From contig JAMPUU010000025.1 of the NCBI GenBank assembly GCA_030144965.1, forward strand, positions 1 through 64,000: a stretch of 64,000 nt of DNA, written 5' to 3'. This document shows positions 9,710-17,727 of this stretch, piece after piece; the stretch's first letter is position 1, and the number at the start of each line of letters is the position of its first letter. This DNA is from Nitrospira sp. BO4 (GTDB lineage: Bacteria; Nitrospirota; Nitrospiria; Nitrospirales; Nitrospiraceae). The translations under genes and the position numbers were made by a program. Under the pieces are notes generated by a model. That model searched no databases and was not told the origin of the DNA. It saw only the letters and a list, made by a program, of their open reading frames with translations.

Positions 9710-10140
9710 TGTGGGGTCTCCTCTGGCTTAACGGACACGATGGCGGGCCACGCGTCCTGCAATAATTGACGCGTTAAACCTTCACCGACAAACGTCGCCA
9801 ATAGCTCCACGAAATTCTTCAACAAGGCGGTGGCAGCGTCACGCGCGATCTGTGGATGGCGCCGTAAATAGGATTCCACCGTGTTGAGAAGAGCGCCCTC
9901 TTCTACAATTCGCATCTCTTGGTAGCAGGGGAACGCCTGGTCCGTCAGATGAAGGCTTCGACGGAAAAGGGCCAAACTGCCCGCTTGTCCCAGGACGGGA
10001 AACAGAACTGATACCAGTCTCCCGAACATGGCCACAGCCGCTGAGGCTTCTTCTTCGGGGTTTTGGCTTCGGCCGAGGCAATGCTCTTGTATTTGACCGA
10101 TCGCATGGTCAAGCCGCGGAAACTTGTGAAGACCATCCAT
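9706..10140 (-). CDS. Helical hypothetical protein of the KaiC-kinase operon
   Basis: The ATG at 10140 is chosen because GAGGG lies about 8 bases upstream; longer in-frame starts exist to 10290 but lack one. The 144-aa product is predominantly helical, with LFRRSLHLTDQAFPCYQEMR and FVGEGLTRQLLQDAWP, and has no signal peptide or membrane span. Its stop overlaps the KaiC-like ATG, making it the first gene of the three-gene operon. The family is not recognised. It could be an adaptor or sensor for the ATPase; that role is inferred only from position. Confidence 0.75.
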   Translation of the reverse strand: MDGLHKFPRLDHAIGQIQEHCLGRSQNPEEEASAAVAMFGRLVSVLFPVLGQAGSLALFRRSLHLTDQAFPCYQEMRIVEEGALLNTVESYLRRHPQIARDAATALLKNFVELLATFVGEGLTRQLLQDAWPAIVSVKPEETPQ

Positions 10141-10593
10141 TATGCCCTCGTCTGCGGATCTGTGGATCTTCTGATGAGTCGGAATGCCACACTTATGGGG
10201 TTTGCAAGATAACTGAATGAGGGCAAAATAGGGCAGATTGACCTGTTCAAAGGAAAACCGCTTATGTAACGCGGCAGCATGGGGTACCATCTTTCTCGCC
10301 GATCACAGCGGGCTTTACGGAGTACGCAAAGGCCCAACATTAGAGGGGTGTACCAGTAGCAGTCTGGTCAAATTTGCTCACCTAACAGCATTTGATGATT
10401 CGAGGCCGATGGACCGTGTTTCGACGTGAAAATCAGCATCGATGAGAAGTACGGAACCCGCTGATGAAGAGTCCCGGCGAAGAGACGACCAGGACCTCCA
10501 GAACAGCGAATCAGCAACACAAAGGGAAGATGTGTGATGGCTCAGATCATCATGAGATGACGGTAGGGTCATCACATGGACACGGAGTCCGAA
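10141..10593. other. Intergenic region before the KaiC-like operon
   Basis: About 450 bases separate the operon start from the end of the Crp/Fnr gene, both on the minus strand. This stretch probably carries the operon promoter. I could not pick a convincing promoter or terminator by eye. Short frames here do not look coding. Confidence 0.4.
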
Positions 10594-11244
10594 TTAATCG
10601 TGGAGGACGACATTGAGGAGGGAGCTGTGAACGTGCAACACTTCATTGTAGTTAATGTAGCCCAGCTTGCGGAACTTATTCATGAAGACACTGACGCGAG
10701 AGCGGGTGGTGCCGATCATCTCCGCGAGCGTTTCCTGACTAATCTTCGGAATGACCACCTCGGGCTTGCCTTCTTTTCCGAAGTGGGCCAACAACGGCAG
10801 CACTCGCGCGAGCCGCTTCTCGCTGGAATTGAAGAGTTGATCCACCAAGTCCTCTTGGACGCGAATATTGTTTGCCACCAGATAGGCAATGAACATCTCG
10901 GCGAACGACGGTTCCTCGTGTAGCACACGGATCATGGCGGCTTTGTCGATGCGCACCAGACTAGAGTCTTCCAGGGCAGCCGCGGTGGCCGTGCGAACCG
11001 TCTGTCCAGCGAGGCAGGATTCTCCAAAAAAGGCCCCCGGTTCCAAAATCGAGATGATGGCTTCTTTGCCCTGTTGCGAGACCACGGTCAGCTTCACTTT
11101 GCCGGTCTGGAGATAGAAGACAGCATCCGACCCGTCCCCTTGTGAAAAGATGACCCCTTTCTTGGGGAAGGTGAGACTCGTTTTGCCGCTGCCGATCTTG
11201 GTGAGGAATGCCTTCGGATTGAATGGTGGTCGCGGCCGTGCCAT
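10594..11244 (-). CDS. Crp/Fnr family transcriptional regulator
   Basis: This 216-aa cytoplasmic regulator has a cyclic-nucleotide-binding beta barrel at about residues 20-115 (FSQGDGSDAVFYLQTGKVKL, then GAFFGESCLAG). A long dimer helix follows, then a winged-helix DNA-binding domain near 165-200 (QETLAEMIGTTRSRVSVFMN). No N-terminal cysteine cluster is present, so it is not an Fnr-type iron-sulfur sensor. The Arg of the classic cAMP pocket is not obvious, so the ligand is unknown. It stands between the KaiC operon and the transporter fragments. Confidence 0.9.
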   Translation of the reverse strand: MARPRPPFNPKAFLTKIGSGKTSLTFPKKGVIFSQGDGSDAVFYLQTGKVKLTVVSQQGKEAIISILEPGAFFGESCLAGQTVRTATAAALEDSSLVRIDKAAMIRVLHEEPSFAEMFIAYLVANNIRVQEDLVDQLFNSSEKRLARVLPLLAHFGKEGKPEVVIPKISQETLAEMIGTTRSRVSVFMNKFRKLGYINYNEVLHVHSSLLNVVLHD

Positions 11245-11439
11245 AAGGCATCCACTAAGTGGATTGTCTTAGTTTAAATGAAGTTTAGAGAAGATTATTT
11301 TGCCACCAGCACATTGGCAAATTCAAGAGGACCAGGCAGGGGGCGTCGACCGCATCACCTCGGTAAAGCCGACCTCAATGCCCTGGAACGTGACGGCGTA
11401 ATGTGCCGATCACAGACTTAGAGGCCTGCTGCACTGGCT

Positions 11440-11528
11440 TCATTCCATCGACTTTCCATTGGAGACCTCAGCGAGCTCCTGGTTCCCCCTCGGAACCATC
11501 ACACACGGAGTTTCCGTCCTGTAGCTTT
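11440..11528 (-). pseudogene. AI-2E transporter tail, second copy
   Basis: The minus strand reads ESYRTETPCVMVPRGNQELA and ends EVSNGKSME before TGA (11440-11442). This is the same ending as the fragment at 6497-6651. It is joined directly to an RND-transporter fragment, so it is a recombination scar and not a gene. Confidence 0.5.
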
Positions 11529-11735
11529 CTACCAAACCACCGGGACGACGGCGATCAGTAAATGCCATAGGAGTTCGTTGGCCTTTTCTTGGGCCGTTTC
11601 TCCATAGTCGCGGGTGACGGTCACACGCACGTCCGACGGAATCGTCAGGCCTCTCATCTCGTCGACTTTTCGGATCACGTCGGCCGCGATAGTTACGGCA
11701 TTTGTGCCGGCCTGTTTTGCGATGGCTACTGTCAC
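11529..11735 (-). pseudogene. RND efflux transporter internal fragment
   Basis: The 68-aa frame reads VAIAKQAGTNAVTIAADVI, then VTVTRDYGETAQEKANELL and HLLIAVVPVV. These match the porter-domain/TM boundary of heavy-metal or HAE1-type RND pumps. Complete RND pumps are about 1000 aa, so this is a small internal scrap. It is fused upstream to an ACR3 fragment and downstream to an AI-2E tail. Confidence 0.65.
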
Positions 11736-12070
11736 GGTGTCATCACAGGCACCTCAACCAAGACTCTGACCACGGTGACGAGGGCGGCACCGGATTCCGC
11801 ACCAAAAAGCGCGATTGCAGTGGCGACCGCGAGCTCAAAGAAATTGCTGGCTCCGATCAGGGCACCGGGTGCGGCCACCGCATAGGGCACCTTCAGCCAT
11901 TTCATGAGTCCGTAGGTCAGGGAGGCATTAAAATACACCTGCAAGAGTAACGGCAGGGCAATCAATGCCACATGCAACGCCTTGCCGCTGATATTGTCGG
12001 CCTGAAACGCAAAGATAAGCACCAGTGTAGCGAGTAGTGCGACAATGGTTACGGGGGCCCATCGCGCCAT
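11732..12070 (-). pseudogene. ACR3-type arsenite transporter C-terminal fragment
   Basis: The frame reads WAPVTIVALLATLVLIFAFQ, KALHVALIALPLLLQVYF, and then a stretch rich in small residues ending GALIGASNFFELAVATAI. This is the characteristic last third of ACR3 arsenite permeases. The text breaks at VEVPVM, where it joins the RND scrap. The upstream part (12070-12136) is not recognisable ACR3. The gene is decayed and inactive. Confidence 0.65.
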
Positions 12071-12150
12071 CCTGATAGCGTCCTGCTCATCCCCAGCATA
12101 CGTCACGTGCACCCCACACTTCCTTCTGCTCTCCAAGAGGAAGCGAACGA

Positions 12151-12723
12151 TCAGGGTGAGGGGTTGGGTACGTCCGGCCGGGGATCCAGGAGGAAACCGT
12201 GGCGGTTCGGCATAGGAATGCCGGGCAGTGAGTGGGCATCGAGCACGGTGGTCTCTGCAATAATGCCGTTCTGGTACAGCAACCAGGCCACGATCGAATA
12301 GACTTCGTCCGGCGAGAGACTTTGTGGAGCGGGAAATGGCATGGCGCGATGCACGTAATCATACAGCGTCGTTGCATAGGGCCAGTAACTGCCGATAGTT
12401 TTGATCGGGTGCGGACTCGCCAACGTGCCAGCGCCGCCGACCAAACGATCCATCGGCCCCTCCTGCCCCGTCGGTCCATGACAAGTCGCGCAACGTGCAG
12501 CAAAGAGGGCTGCTCCTTGTTTGGCGGTCCCTTGGCCGGCAGGCAATCCCTCGCCGGTCGGCGCCACATCGATGTTCCATGCCTGGACTTCCTGCTCTGT
12601 GGCGGGCCGTCCCAATCCATAGCCGTGAGACCGTTCCGGTCGGTCGGCCGCGCAGCCGGCCCACAGGAATCCTGCACCCAGGATCGTGGTGAGCCCCACC
12701 GTAAGGACGTTACGCATGGACAT
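12151..12723 (-). CDS. Cytochrome c, SoxD/SorB-like electron acceptor subunit
   Basis: This 190-aa protein begins with a short export signal ending LWAGC24, a plausible lipobox. It has one c-type heme site CATCH (Cys78, Cys81, His82) and a likely axial Met128 in RAMPFPAP. It is expected in the periplasm, attached to the membrane, accepting electrons from the sulfite-oxidising enzyme encoded just upstream, with which it overlaps by 14 bases. The pairing and the length resemble the SoxD/SorB cytochrome partner. The specific symbol is not certain. Confidence 0.85.
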   Translation of the reverse strand: MSMRNVLTVGLTTILGAGFLWAGCAADRPERSHGYGLGRPATEQEVQAWNIDVAPTGEGLPAGQGTAKQGAALFAARCATCHGPTGQEGPMDRLVGGAGTLASPHPIKTIGSYWPYATTLYDYVHRAMPFPAPQSLSPDEVYSIVAWLLYQNGIIAETTVLDAHSLPGIPMPNRHGFLLDPRPDVPNPSP

Positions 12724-13993
12724 TGCTCACCTGCCCGTCTGCGGCAATGTGCCAGCTCTGGATCGCATTGTAATGGTAGACGGAGTTCTGTCCACGCACC
12801 GCCACCAATGTCGCGCGAGCCGGCTGCCGGTACCCCGTGTCGTCCAGGCAGCGGCTCTGCAGAATCACGTCCTCTCCATTCCACCGCCAGGGCAAGTGAA
12901 ACCTGGTATGGCACTTGGGCAGGATCGGATCTTGTAAGGCTGCCTGCTGCCAGGATCGTCCTCCGTCCGTGCTTACCTCAACCAGCGCAATGCGGCCCCT
13001 GCCGCTCCAAGCCAAGCCGCGGATCTCCAGAAAGCCGGGCTGGATACGTTCTCCGCCCGACGGTGTCGTGATGACCGATTTCGCCTCCATGACCATGGTG
13101 AATTGGCGAGCCGTGCCGTCCGGCATCAGGTCCGTATATTGCGATGTTTCTTCGCGGGTCATGAAGGGCGCCGTGCCAAGTTTCAGCCGCCGCAACCATT
13201 TGATGCAGGTGTTGCCTTCCCAACCGGGGATGAGCAGGCGGAGCGGAAAGCCCTGTTCCGGGCGGAGCGGCTCACCGTTTTGTGCATAGCAGAGGATCGC
13301 CTCCTCTAGGATGGAAGCCAGCGGAAGGCTACGAGTCATGGCCGCCGCATCGCCGCCTTCCGCCAACATCCAGGATGCGTCAGGATGTATCCCGACTTCT
13401 CGCAGCAGGGTCTTCAAGGCTACGCCGGTCCATTCACTCGTGCTCGTCAGGCCGTGGGTTTCCTGCGCGGTCTGTCCCGTGGGTCCGCGCCATTCGATCG
13501 CCGAATTGCCCGAGCATTCGATGAAGGCCAACCGCGAGACAACGGGAAACCGCTTTAAATCGTCTACCGTGAAGGTCCATGGCTGGTCCACCATGCCGTG
13601 AATGAGGAGCCGGTGGTATGCTGGGTGAATGGTCGGCACGCCGTTGTGGTGTCGTTCGAAATGCAGGGCGGAAGGAGTCAGGATTCCGTGTGAGTCTTGC
13701 AGGGGTGTCAGCGACGCCCACCAGGACCGTGGTATACGGACCGCTTTTTCGAAGACCGATCGCTGCCCATAGGCAGCCGGCGCCGCACCGGGCACCCGCG
13801 TGGGGTCTTCCGGCACCCCCTCCGTGGTCGCTTCGGCGGACGACTTCATCGAGCCCATGAGCATCATGCTCACCAAGCCAGCCGTTCCGGCCAGAAGGCT
13901 CCTGCGATTGAGAAGGGATTCGCTTTCGGCATCGGGCGGGCCGTCGGCTCCTGAGGGTCCCTCCTCCTGAAGGCGCTTCGTCATGGAATGCAC
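12710..13993 (-). CDS. soxC: Sulfite dehydrogenase, molybdopterin subunit (SoxC-like)
   Basis: This 427-aa enzyme of the sulfite oxidase family has a Tat signal (NRRSLLAGTAGL, residues 29-40). A molybdenum-cofactor domain contains the conserved cysteine in FIECSGNSAIEW (Cys160), and a C-terminal Mo-co dimerisation domain contains VEVSTDGGRSWQ. It should be exported folded and oxidise sulfite or a bound sulfane intermediate, passing electrons to the overlapping cytochrome gene. The other sox genes are not in the window, so stand-alone sulfite oxidation is as likely as thiosulfate oxidation. The ATG at residue 4 is an alternative start. Confidence 0.88.
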   Translation of the reverse strand: MHSMTKRLQEEGPSGADGPPDAESESLLNRRSLLAGTAGLVSMMLMGSMKSSAEATTEGVPEDPTRVPGAAPAAYGQRSVFEKAVRIPRSWWASLTPLQDSHGILTPSALHFERHHNGVPTIHPAYHRLLIHGMVDQPWTFTVDDLKRFPVVSRLAFIECSGNSAIEWRGPTGQTAQETHGLTSTSEWTGVALKTLLREVGIHPDASWMLAEGGDAAAMTRSLPLASILEEAILCYAQNGEPLRPEQGFPLRLLIPGWEGNTCIKWLRRLKLGTAPFMTREETSQYTDLMPDGTARQFTMVMEAKSVITTPSGGERIQPGFLEIRGLAWSGRGRIALVEVSTDGGRSWQQAALQDPILPKCHTRFHLPWRWNGEDVILQSRCLDDTGYRQPARATLVAVRGQNSVYHYNAIQSWHIAADGQVSNVHA

Positions 13994-14132
13994 CTCGATC
14001 TATGATGGAGCGGCGGCAGGGTCATCCAAAAACCTATTCCGAACGGGGAGTAGTTCGACTCACTATAAAAAATTGCTGAAGTGGTTGCAACGGCAAAGTC
14101 GAGGTTCGTGTGCGGCGATCTGAACTCCCCGT

Positions 14133-14381
14133 GTGACACCTCCCCATCAAAATGCGAAATGCCCTCATCGTAAACTATTCCCTGTTAATTCCCTGTTTCT
14201 TCCAATGCGTGGTATCCTGAGGGAAACCGTCAACAGGCGCGTGGATAGGCCGTTCCCTAGAACACGTGGTGGGAAGAATCCCGCTAACCCCATCAAACTC
14301 GCTGGAGCAGCGGCTGACGCGGCTATCGGTCAACCGCGCACACCAAAGCGTAAGGCTGCTAAGAAGAAGGGTCGGCGTTGA
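14133..14381 (+). CDS. Small basic hypothetical protein
   Basis: This 82-aa frame has a strongly basic C-terminus (RTPKRKAAKKKGRR), suggesting nucleic-acid binding, and an Ala/Pro-rich middle. An ATG at residue 25 is an alternative start, since no ribosome site is evident before the first ATG. No family is recognised. The first third may be non-coding. Confidence 0.35.
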   Translation: MTPPHQNAKCPHRKLFPVNSLFLPMRGILRETVNRRVDRPFPRTRGGKNPANPIKLAGAAADAAIGQPRTPKRKAAKKKGRR

Positions 14382-14511
14382 CAAATAGCCCCAGCGTTCT
14401 CCCCTCCTCATGCCGCGAGCCGCTCAGAGCCCCCCTCCTTTCGGATGGTATTGCCTCCACCACTGCTTCTGGCAGAATGCCGCCACATTTAAGCCTGGGA
14501 AAGGAGCGTTG

Positions 14512-14694
14512 ATGGAGCTCGCAAAAGAAGTCCAGACATTCTCTTCAGCGTGCGAACACATTCTCTCGACTATTGCTCAGAACCGACCGCTTACCCATGA
14601 TGAAGCCCATTTGATCGAGTACTACTGCGGGGAAGTCCTCTCTAAGATTGCCCCTCACCTGACCAAACCAAATAATCCTGCTAGGCAGTCGTAA
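14512..14694 (+). CDS. SP-B family small helical protein (copy 1)
   Basis: The protein has 60 aa from an ATG with AAAGGAG 8 bases upstream. It is predicted to be two helices: LAKEVQTFSSACEHILSTIA and DEAHLIEYYCGEVLSKIAP, joined by the PLTHDE turn. The copy at 15001-15183 is about 75 percent identical by eye and shares downstream non-coding sequence, so this is a tandem duplication of about 490 bases. Further relatives are at 27494, 31536, 47154 and 51423. The function is unknown. It may be a small regulator or adaptor. Confidence 0.7.
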   Translation: MELAKEVQTFSSACEHILSTIAQNRPLTHDEAHLIEYYCGEVLSKIAPHLTKPNNPARQS

Positions 14695-15000
14695 GCCGCT
14701 CATACTATGACGACGGGTCAGGTGTGCCTCACGTCAGCACCTCCGGTATTGCGGGCTGGTGGATCCATGATGGCTCAGAACCGATCCGCCTGGGCTTGGA
14801 GCGTTCGGTCCACCTCCTCGCCCGCCCTTCACCACTAACATTGCTTCCTCTCGCCAAGGCACTTGCCCAGTTACGGACATGGCTGTGCTACGCAACAATG
14901 CTTCATCAGTCCATGGAGGTTTGTGCAAACCCTACTCCCATCGGTCTCAAGGTTCGCCTCAGAAGGATACGATCAAACGGTCCAGATAGGAGGGCAGTTA

Positions 15001-15183
15001 ATGCAACTTGCGAAAGAAGTGAAAACTTTCTCCGCCGCCTGTGAACACATTCTTGCCGCCATTGCGCAGCATCGACCGCTCACGCAGGACGAGGCCCTCA
15101 TGATTGAATATTATTGTGTGGAGATCCTCTCCAAGGTTGCGCCTCTCATGACCAAACCCAATGATCCTGCTAACCAGCCATAA
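15001..15183 (+). CDS. SP-B family small helical protein (copy 2)
   Basis: The protein has 60 aa from an ATG with AGGAGGG upstream. It reads LAKEVKTFSAACEHILAAIA, then PLTQDEALMIEYYCVEILSK. It has the same architecture as copy 1 and the same downstream sequence block (AGAACCGATCC about 90-100 bases after each stop). A third partial copy follows at 15783-15854. Confidence 0.7.
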   Translation: MQLAKEVKTFSAACEHILAAIAQHRPLTQDEALMIEYYCVEILSKVAPLMTKPNDPANQP

Positions 15184-15369
15184 TGCCATCATGGGACACC
15201 AATGGGTTTCGCTGCTCCCTCAATCAGCGCCTCTGGTAATGCAGCGGGTGGACTCACTATCGCACAGAACCGATCCTCTTGCGCCTGAAGCGCTCGATCC
15301 ACCGCCTTCGTATTTCAGGGAGAAGGCCCAGTTGTCCTCACTGGTCATGGGACGTATGTTGACAGAGGA

Positions 15370-15768
15370 ATGTACCGCCTACTCGCCATTATCACTCTCC
15401 TATCCTTACCATTGATTTCCTGCAAAGGGGACACCATCCGAGAAGGTACGTGTCCAGATGGAGAACCCATGTTTGTTCCCACGAATCTTGAAACTGCTTT
15501 CCCTGGGTATGTGCAAGAGAACCAACTCGTTATCACTGAGACAGAGAATTTGCTCACCAAAGTGCAACCTTCTGCAACAGTCGAAGAAAAGGTGATCAAG
15601 CTGCGCGAAGACCTCGAACTGGAAAAAATAGAATTGGAGACACGACTTAAAACAGTGCTAGTGGCACTGCAAATGACGCCATGTGGCAAAGCGGCGCGAG
15701 ACAGTGCATGGAAGCTACTGGGCGACATCAACACCAAGACAAAGGAAATACCGGATCGAGTGAAATAG
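15370..15768 (+). CDS. Putative small lipoprotein
   Basis: The protein has 132 aa with a signal peptide ending LPLISC, a good lipobox, so it is probably anchored in a membrane. The mature part is a long charged helix (EEKVIKLREDLELEKIELET) with two further cysteines. No family is recognised. The AGAGGA is directly adjacent to the ATG, so the start could differ. It lies within the SP-B duplication cluster. Confidence 0.65.
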   Translation: MYRLLAIITLLSLPLISCKGDTIREGTCPDGEPMFVPTNLETAFPGYVQENQLVITETENLLTKVQPSATVEEKVIKLREDLELEKIELETRLKTVLVALQMTPCGKAARDSAWKLLGDINTKTKEIPDRVK

Positions 15769-15782
15769 TTAAACGACAGGTA

Positions 15783-15854
15783 GAAGCCAATAGAATTGAC
15801 TACTCCTGTGGGAAAATCCTCACCAAGATTGCCCTGTTGCCCAGACCTGACTAA
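15783..15854 (+). pseudogene. SP-B family C-terminal remnant
   Basis: The frame EANRIDYSCGKILTKIALLP, ending RPD and a stop, matches the second helix of the SP-B proteins just upstream (LIEYYCGEVLSKIAP). No N-terminal half is present. This is a decayed third tandem copy. Confidence 0.5.
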
Positions 15855-16199
15855 TCATCCCGGCCACTCCTGCGTCTTCCCCTCGAGCGCGAGGTTCGGC
15901 GGCGCGATGGTGGCTAAGATCCGTTCTGCTTGTTGATCGAGCGCCTGACGGACCGATGCAATCGAGAGCCGGGCATAAACCTGGGTGCATGTGAGGCTAG
16001 AATGATTCAGGACCTGCTGAATCACGGGAAGATTGGCGCCGTCGATTGCCAACCAGGATGCGGCAGTGCGTCGGAGTTCGTGAATCCGCACATCGTGCAA
16101 GCCGATCCGACCGGGGATGATGCGCCAGGCATGCTCGACGTTGGTGAGGGTGTACCCACTGGCGGGAAGAAGAAAATAATGGGCGACGAGACCGATACG
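15855..16199 (-). pseudogene. Tyrosine recombinase (integrase) C-terminal fragment
   Basis: The minus strand encodes LHDVRIHELRRTAASWL, then VIQQVLNHSSLTCTQVYARL. This contains the HxLRR box, the NH of the third motif and the nucleophile Tyr of tyrosine recombinases. Only about the last 100 of the usual 350-420 residues are recognisable; the upstream text is scrambled. An integrated element once had its integrase here. Confidence 0.7.
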
Positions 16200-16687
16200 C
16201 CCTATATGGAGATTGGGAAATGCTCGCCCTTCCAGTGACACAGGCGGGTACGGACAAGGCTCAAAGATAAGCCGACTCGCTAGGCGTCCGTGCCGATTCT
16301 GGGGGTGAGTGGCAACCACGGGATGCGCCCGGTGTCTGGAGGTTGCTTGAGTGAAGCCTTTGGCTCAAAAGAAGAATTGTAGCGGTTTACCTTCCTGCAA
16401 CTCTTTCCTTTCTGGTTGGTCATAGAACGGGCCTTGGAATGCTTTAAGGAGTGCATCACACATTTTATCATTCTCGGCTGCCTAATGAACTTTAGGAGTT
16501 GTTCGTATGGTAGATATGCGTACATTACCCTCTTACAACGCCTTCGGGAAACTCGAACCAATCCACGTCTGATGGGCTTACATATACCCTCAATAACCTT
16601 CGGGACTAATGACAGCTCCTTGCGCCTCAAGTGATGACTCTCCTACAATACGCCACTCTATACTAGCGGATTCCAAGGACTACGGAG
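16200..16687. other. Intergenic, no supported gene
   Basis: After the integrase fragment about 490 bases show only low-quality frames on both strands. I see no tRNA, repeat or promoter with confidence. Confidence 0.35.
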
Positions 16688-16924
16688 ATGAGCCGTTCAG
16701 TATCCTATAAAGGCTACATCATTCGGCCTGCCCCTCAGCATCTCGTGGAGAGCGGCCTGTGGGGATTGAACCTGTTCATTTCATGGTCCACTGCGAACAA
16801 AGAGCACTCTCATCATTTTTCCAAAGACGAGGCGTATGTGACGAAGGACGAGGCCGAGATCATGTGTATTGACTACGGCAAACTGATCATTGATGGCCAA
16901 GTTCCTGGCGAATCGGTTGGATAG
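16688..16924 (+). CDS. SP-C family small protein (copy 1)
   Basis: This 78-aa soluble protein reads VSYKGYIIRPAPQHLVESG, WGLNLFISWS, KDEAYVTKDEAE, and ends YGKLIIDGQVPGESVG. The copies at 30110-30346 (about 75 percent identical by eye) and 22359-22592 share the pattern. A more distant relative is at 31027-31428. The fold is probably beta strands followed by a helix. No function is known. The ATG follows CTACGGAG, a reasonable ribosome site. Confidence 0.75.
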   Translation: MSRSVSYKGYIIRPAPQHLVESGLWGLNLFISWSTANKEHSHHFSKDEAYVTKDEAEIMCIDYGKLIIDGQVPGESVG

Positions 16925-17051
16925 CGCAAGCGGGCAGCTTGGATTTAGGATTTAGAAAAGAAAGGTCAGCTGCCGAAAGGAAAATAGACCAACGTCGAGA
17001 CTCGAAGGCGACTGCCTCAGTTGCTTGACTGTCTATTCTGGCAGCGCGATT

Positions 17052-17276
17052 ATGCCTCGCGGCGAATGTCGTAAATGTCATAAGTCACTTTCGCTTACCG
17101 CCAAAGACTGCCCCCGTTGTGGCTCTCAGGTGAGGAATCGGATCGAATGGGTCGCGGTTGTCGTGGCAGCGCTCGTCCTCTTGGTGGGTCTGATCTTGGT
17201 CAGCTTCCTTGCGGATAACTCGAAGTTACAGCTCACGCCTCACGCCACGCCTGAGTCAGGAAAAGGCGCGCGATAG
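17052..17276 (+). CDS. Zinc-ribbon membrane protein
   Basis: The protein has 74 aa from the ATG at 17052. An N-terminal ribbon has two CxxC knuckles (CRKCHKS and CPRCGS), followed by one hydrophobic helix (VAVVVAALVLLVGLILVSFL) and a short polar tail. The likely topology is a cytoplasmic zinc ribbon on a single membrane span. This layout is common in small bacterial proteins of unknown role. Confidence 0.65.
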   Translation: MPRGECRKCHKSLSLTAKDCPRCGSQVRNRIEWVAVVVAALVLLVGLILVSFLADNSKLQLTPHATPESGKGAR

Positions 17277-17336
17277 CGGACTGTAACAAGCAACCGAAAA
17301 GAAGAGTCTCTTTTGCCCAAGGGGAAGCCATAGGGA

Positions 17337-17669
17337 ATGCACAAGAAGGATATTGCCATGCGCATTCAGCAGCACGCGGGAATCTCAAAGGACGAAGCCG
17401 CTGAGGTGCTGGAATGGATTCTGAGCCTCCTCAAGACCACTCTTCAGGCCGGTGAACCGATCATCATCTCCGGCTTTGGAAGGTTTGCAGTCCGCAATAA
17501 GAACGCTCGCCCGGGACGGAATCCTCGAACAAGGGAAACGATGACGATCTCGGCGCGCCGAGCGGTGAGCTTTCAGGCGAGCAAGCTTTTCAAAGCGGAA
17601 ATAAATTCGCCCTCGGCACAAATCCTACCATCGCAAGCGGATCTGGGAACGCCGGCCAGAGTGGAATGA
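17337..17669 (+). CDS. HU/IHF family DNA-binding protein
   Basis: The 110-aa protein carries the full HU/IHF fold: a helical N-terminus (MRIQQHAGISKDEAAEVLEW), a strand with ISGFGRFAVRNK, the arm ARPGRNPRTRET and the closing ISARRAVSFQASKLFK. The GRNPxT arm inserts in the DNA minor groove. The basic tail after residue 90 is an extra 20 residues. It bends DNA and may serve nucleoid structure or recombination. A start at residue 7 (ATG 17355) is possible. Confidence 0.92.
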   Translation: MHKKDIAMRIQQHAGISKDEAAEVLEWILSLLKTTLQAGEPIIISGFGRFAVRNKNARPGRNPRTRETMTISARRAVSFQASKLFKAEINSPSAQILPSQADLGTPARVE

Positions 17670-17727
17670 ACGCCATGAAACTTGTCGATCTTCTGGGGGA
17701 GTGACCTCTTACAGAGGCATCCACCCC

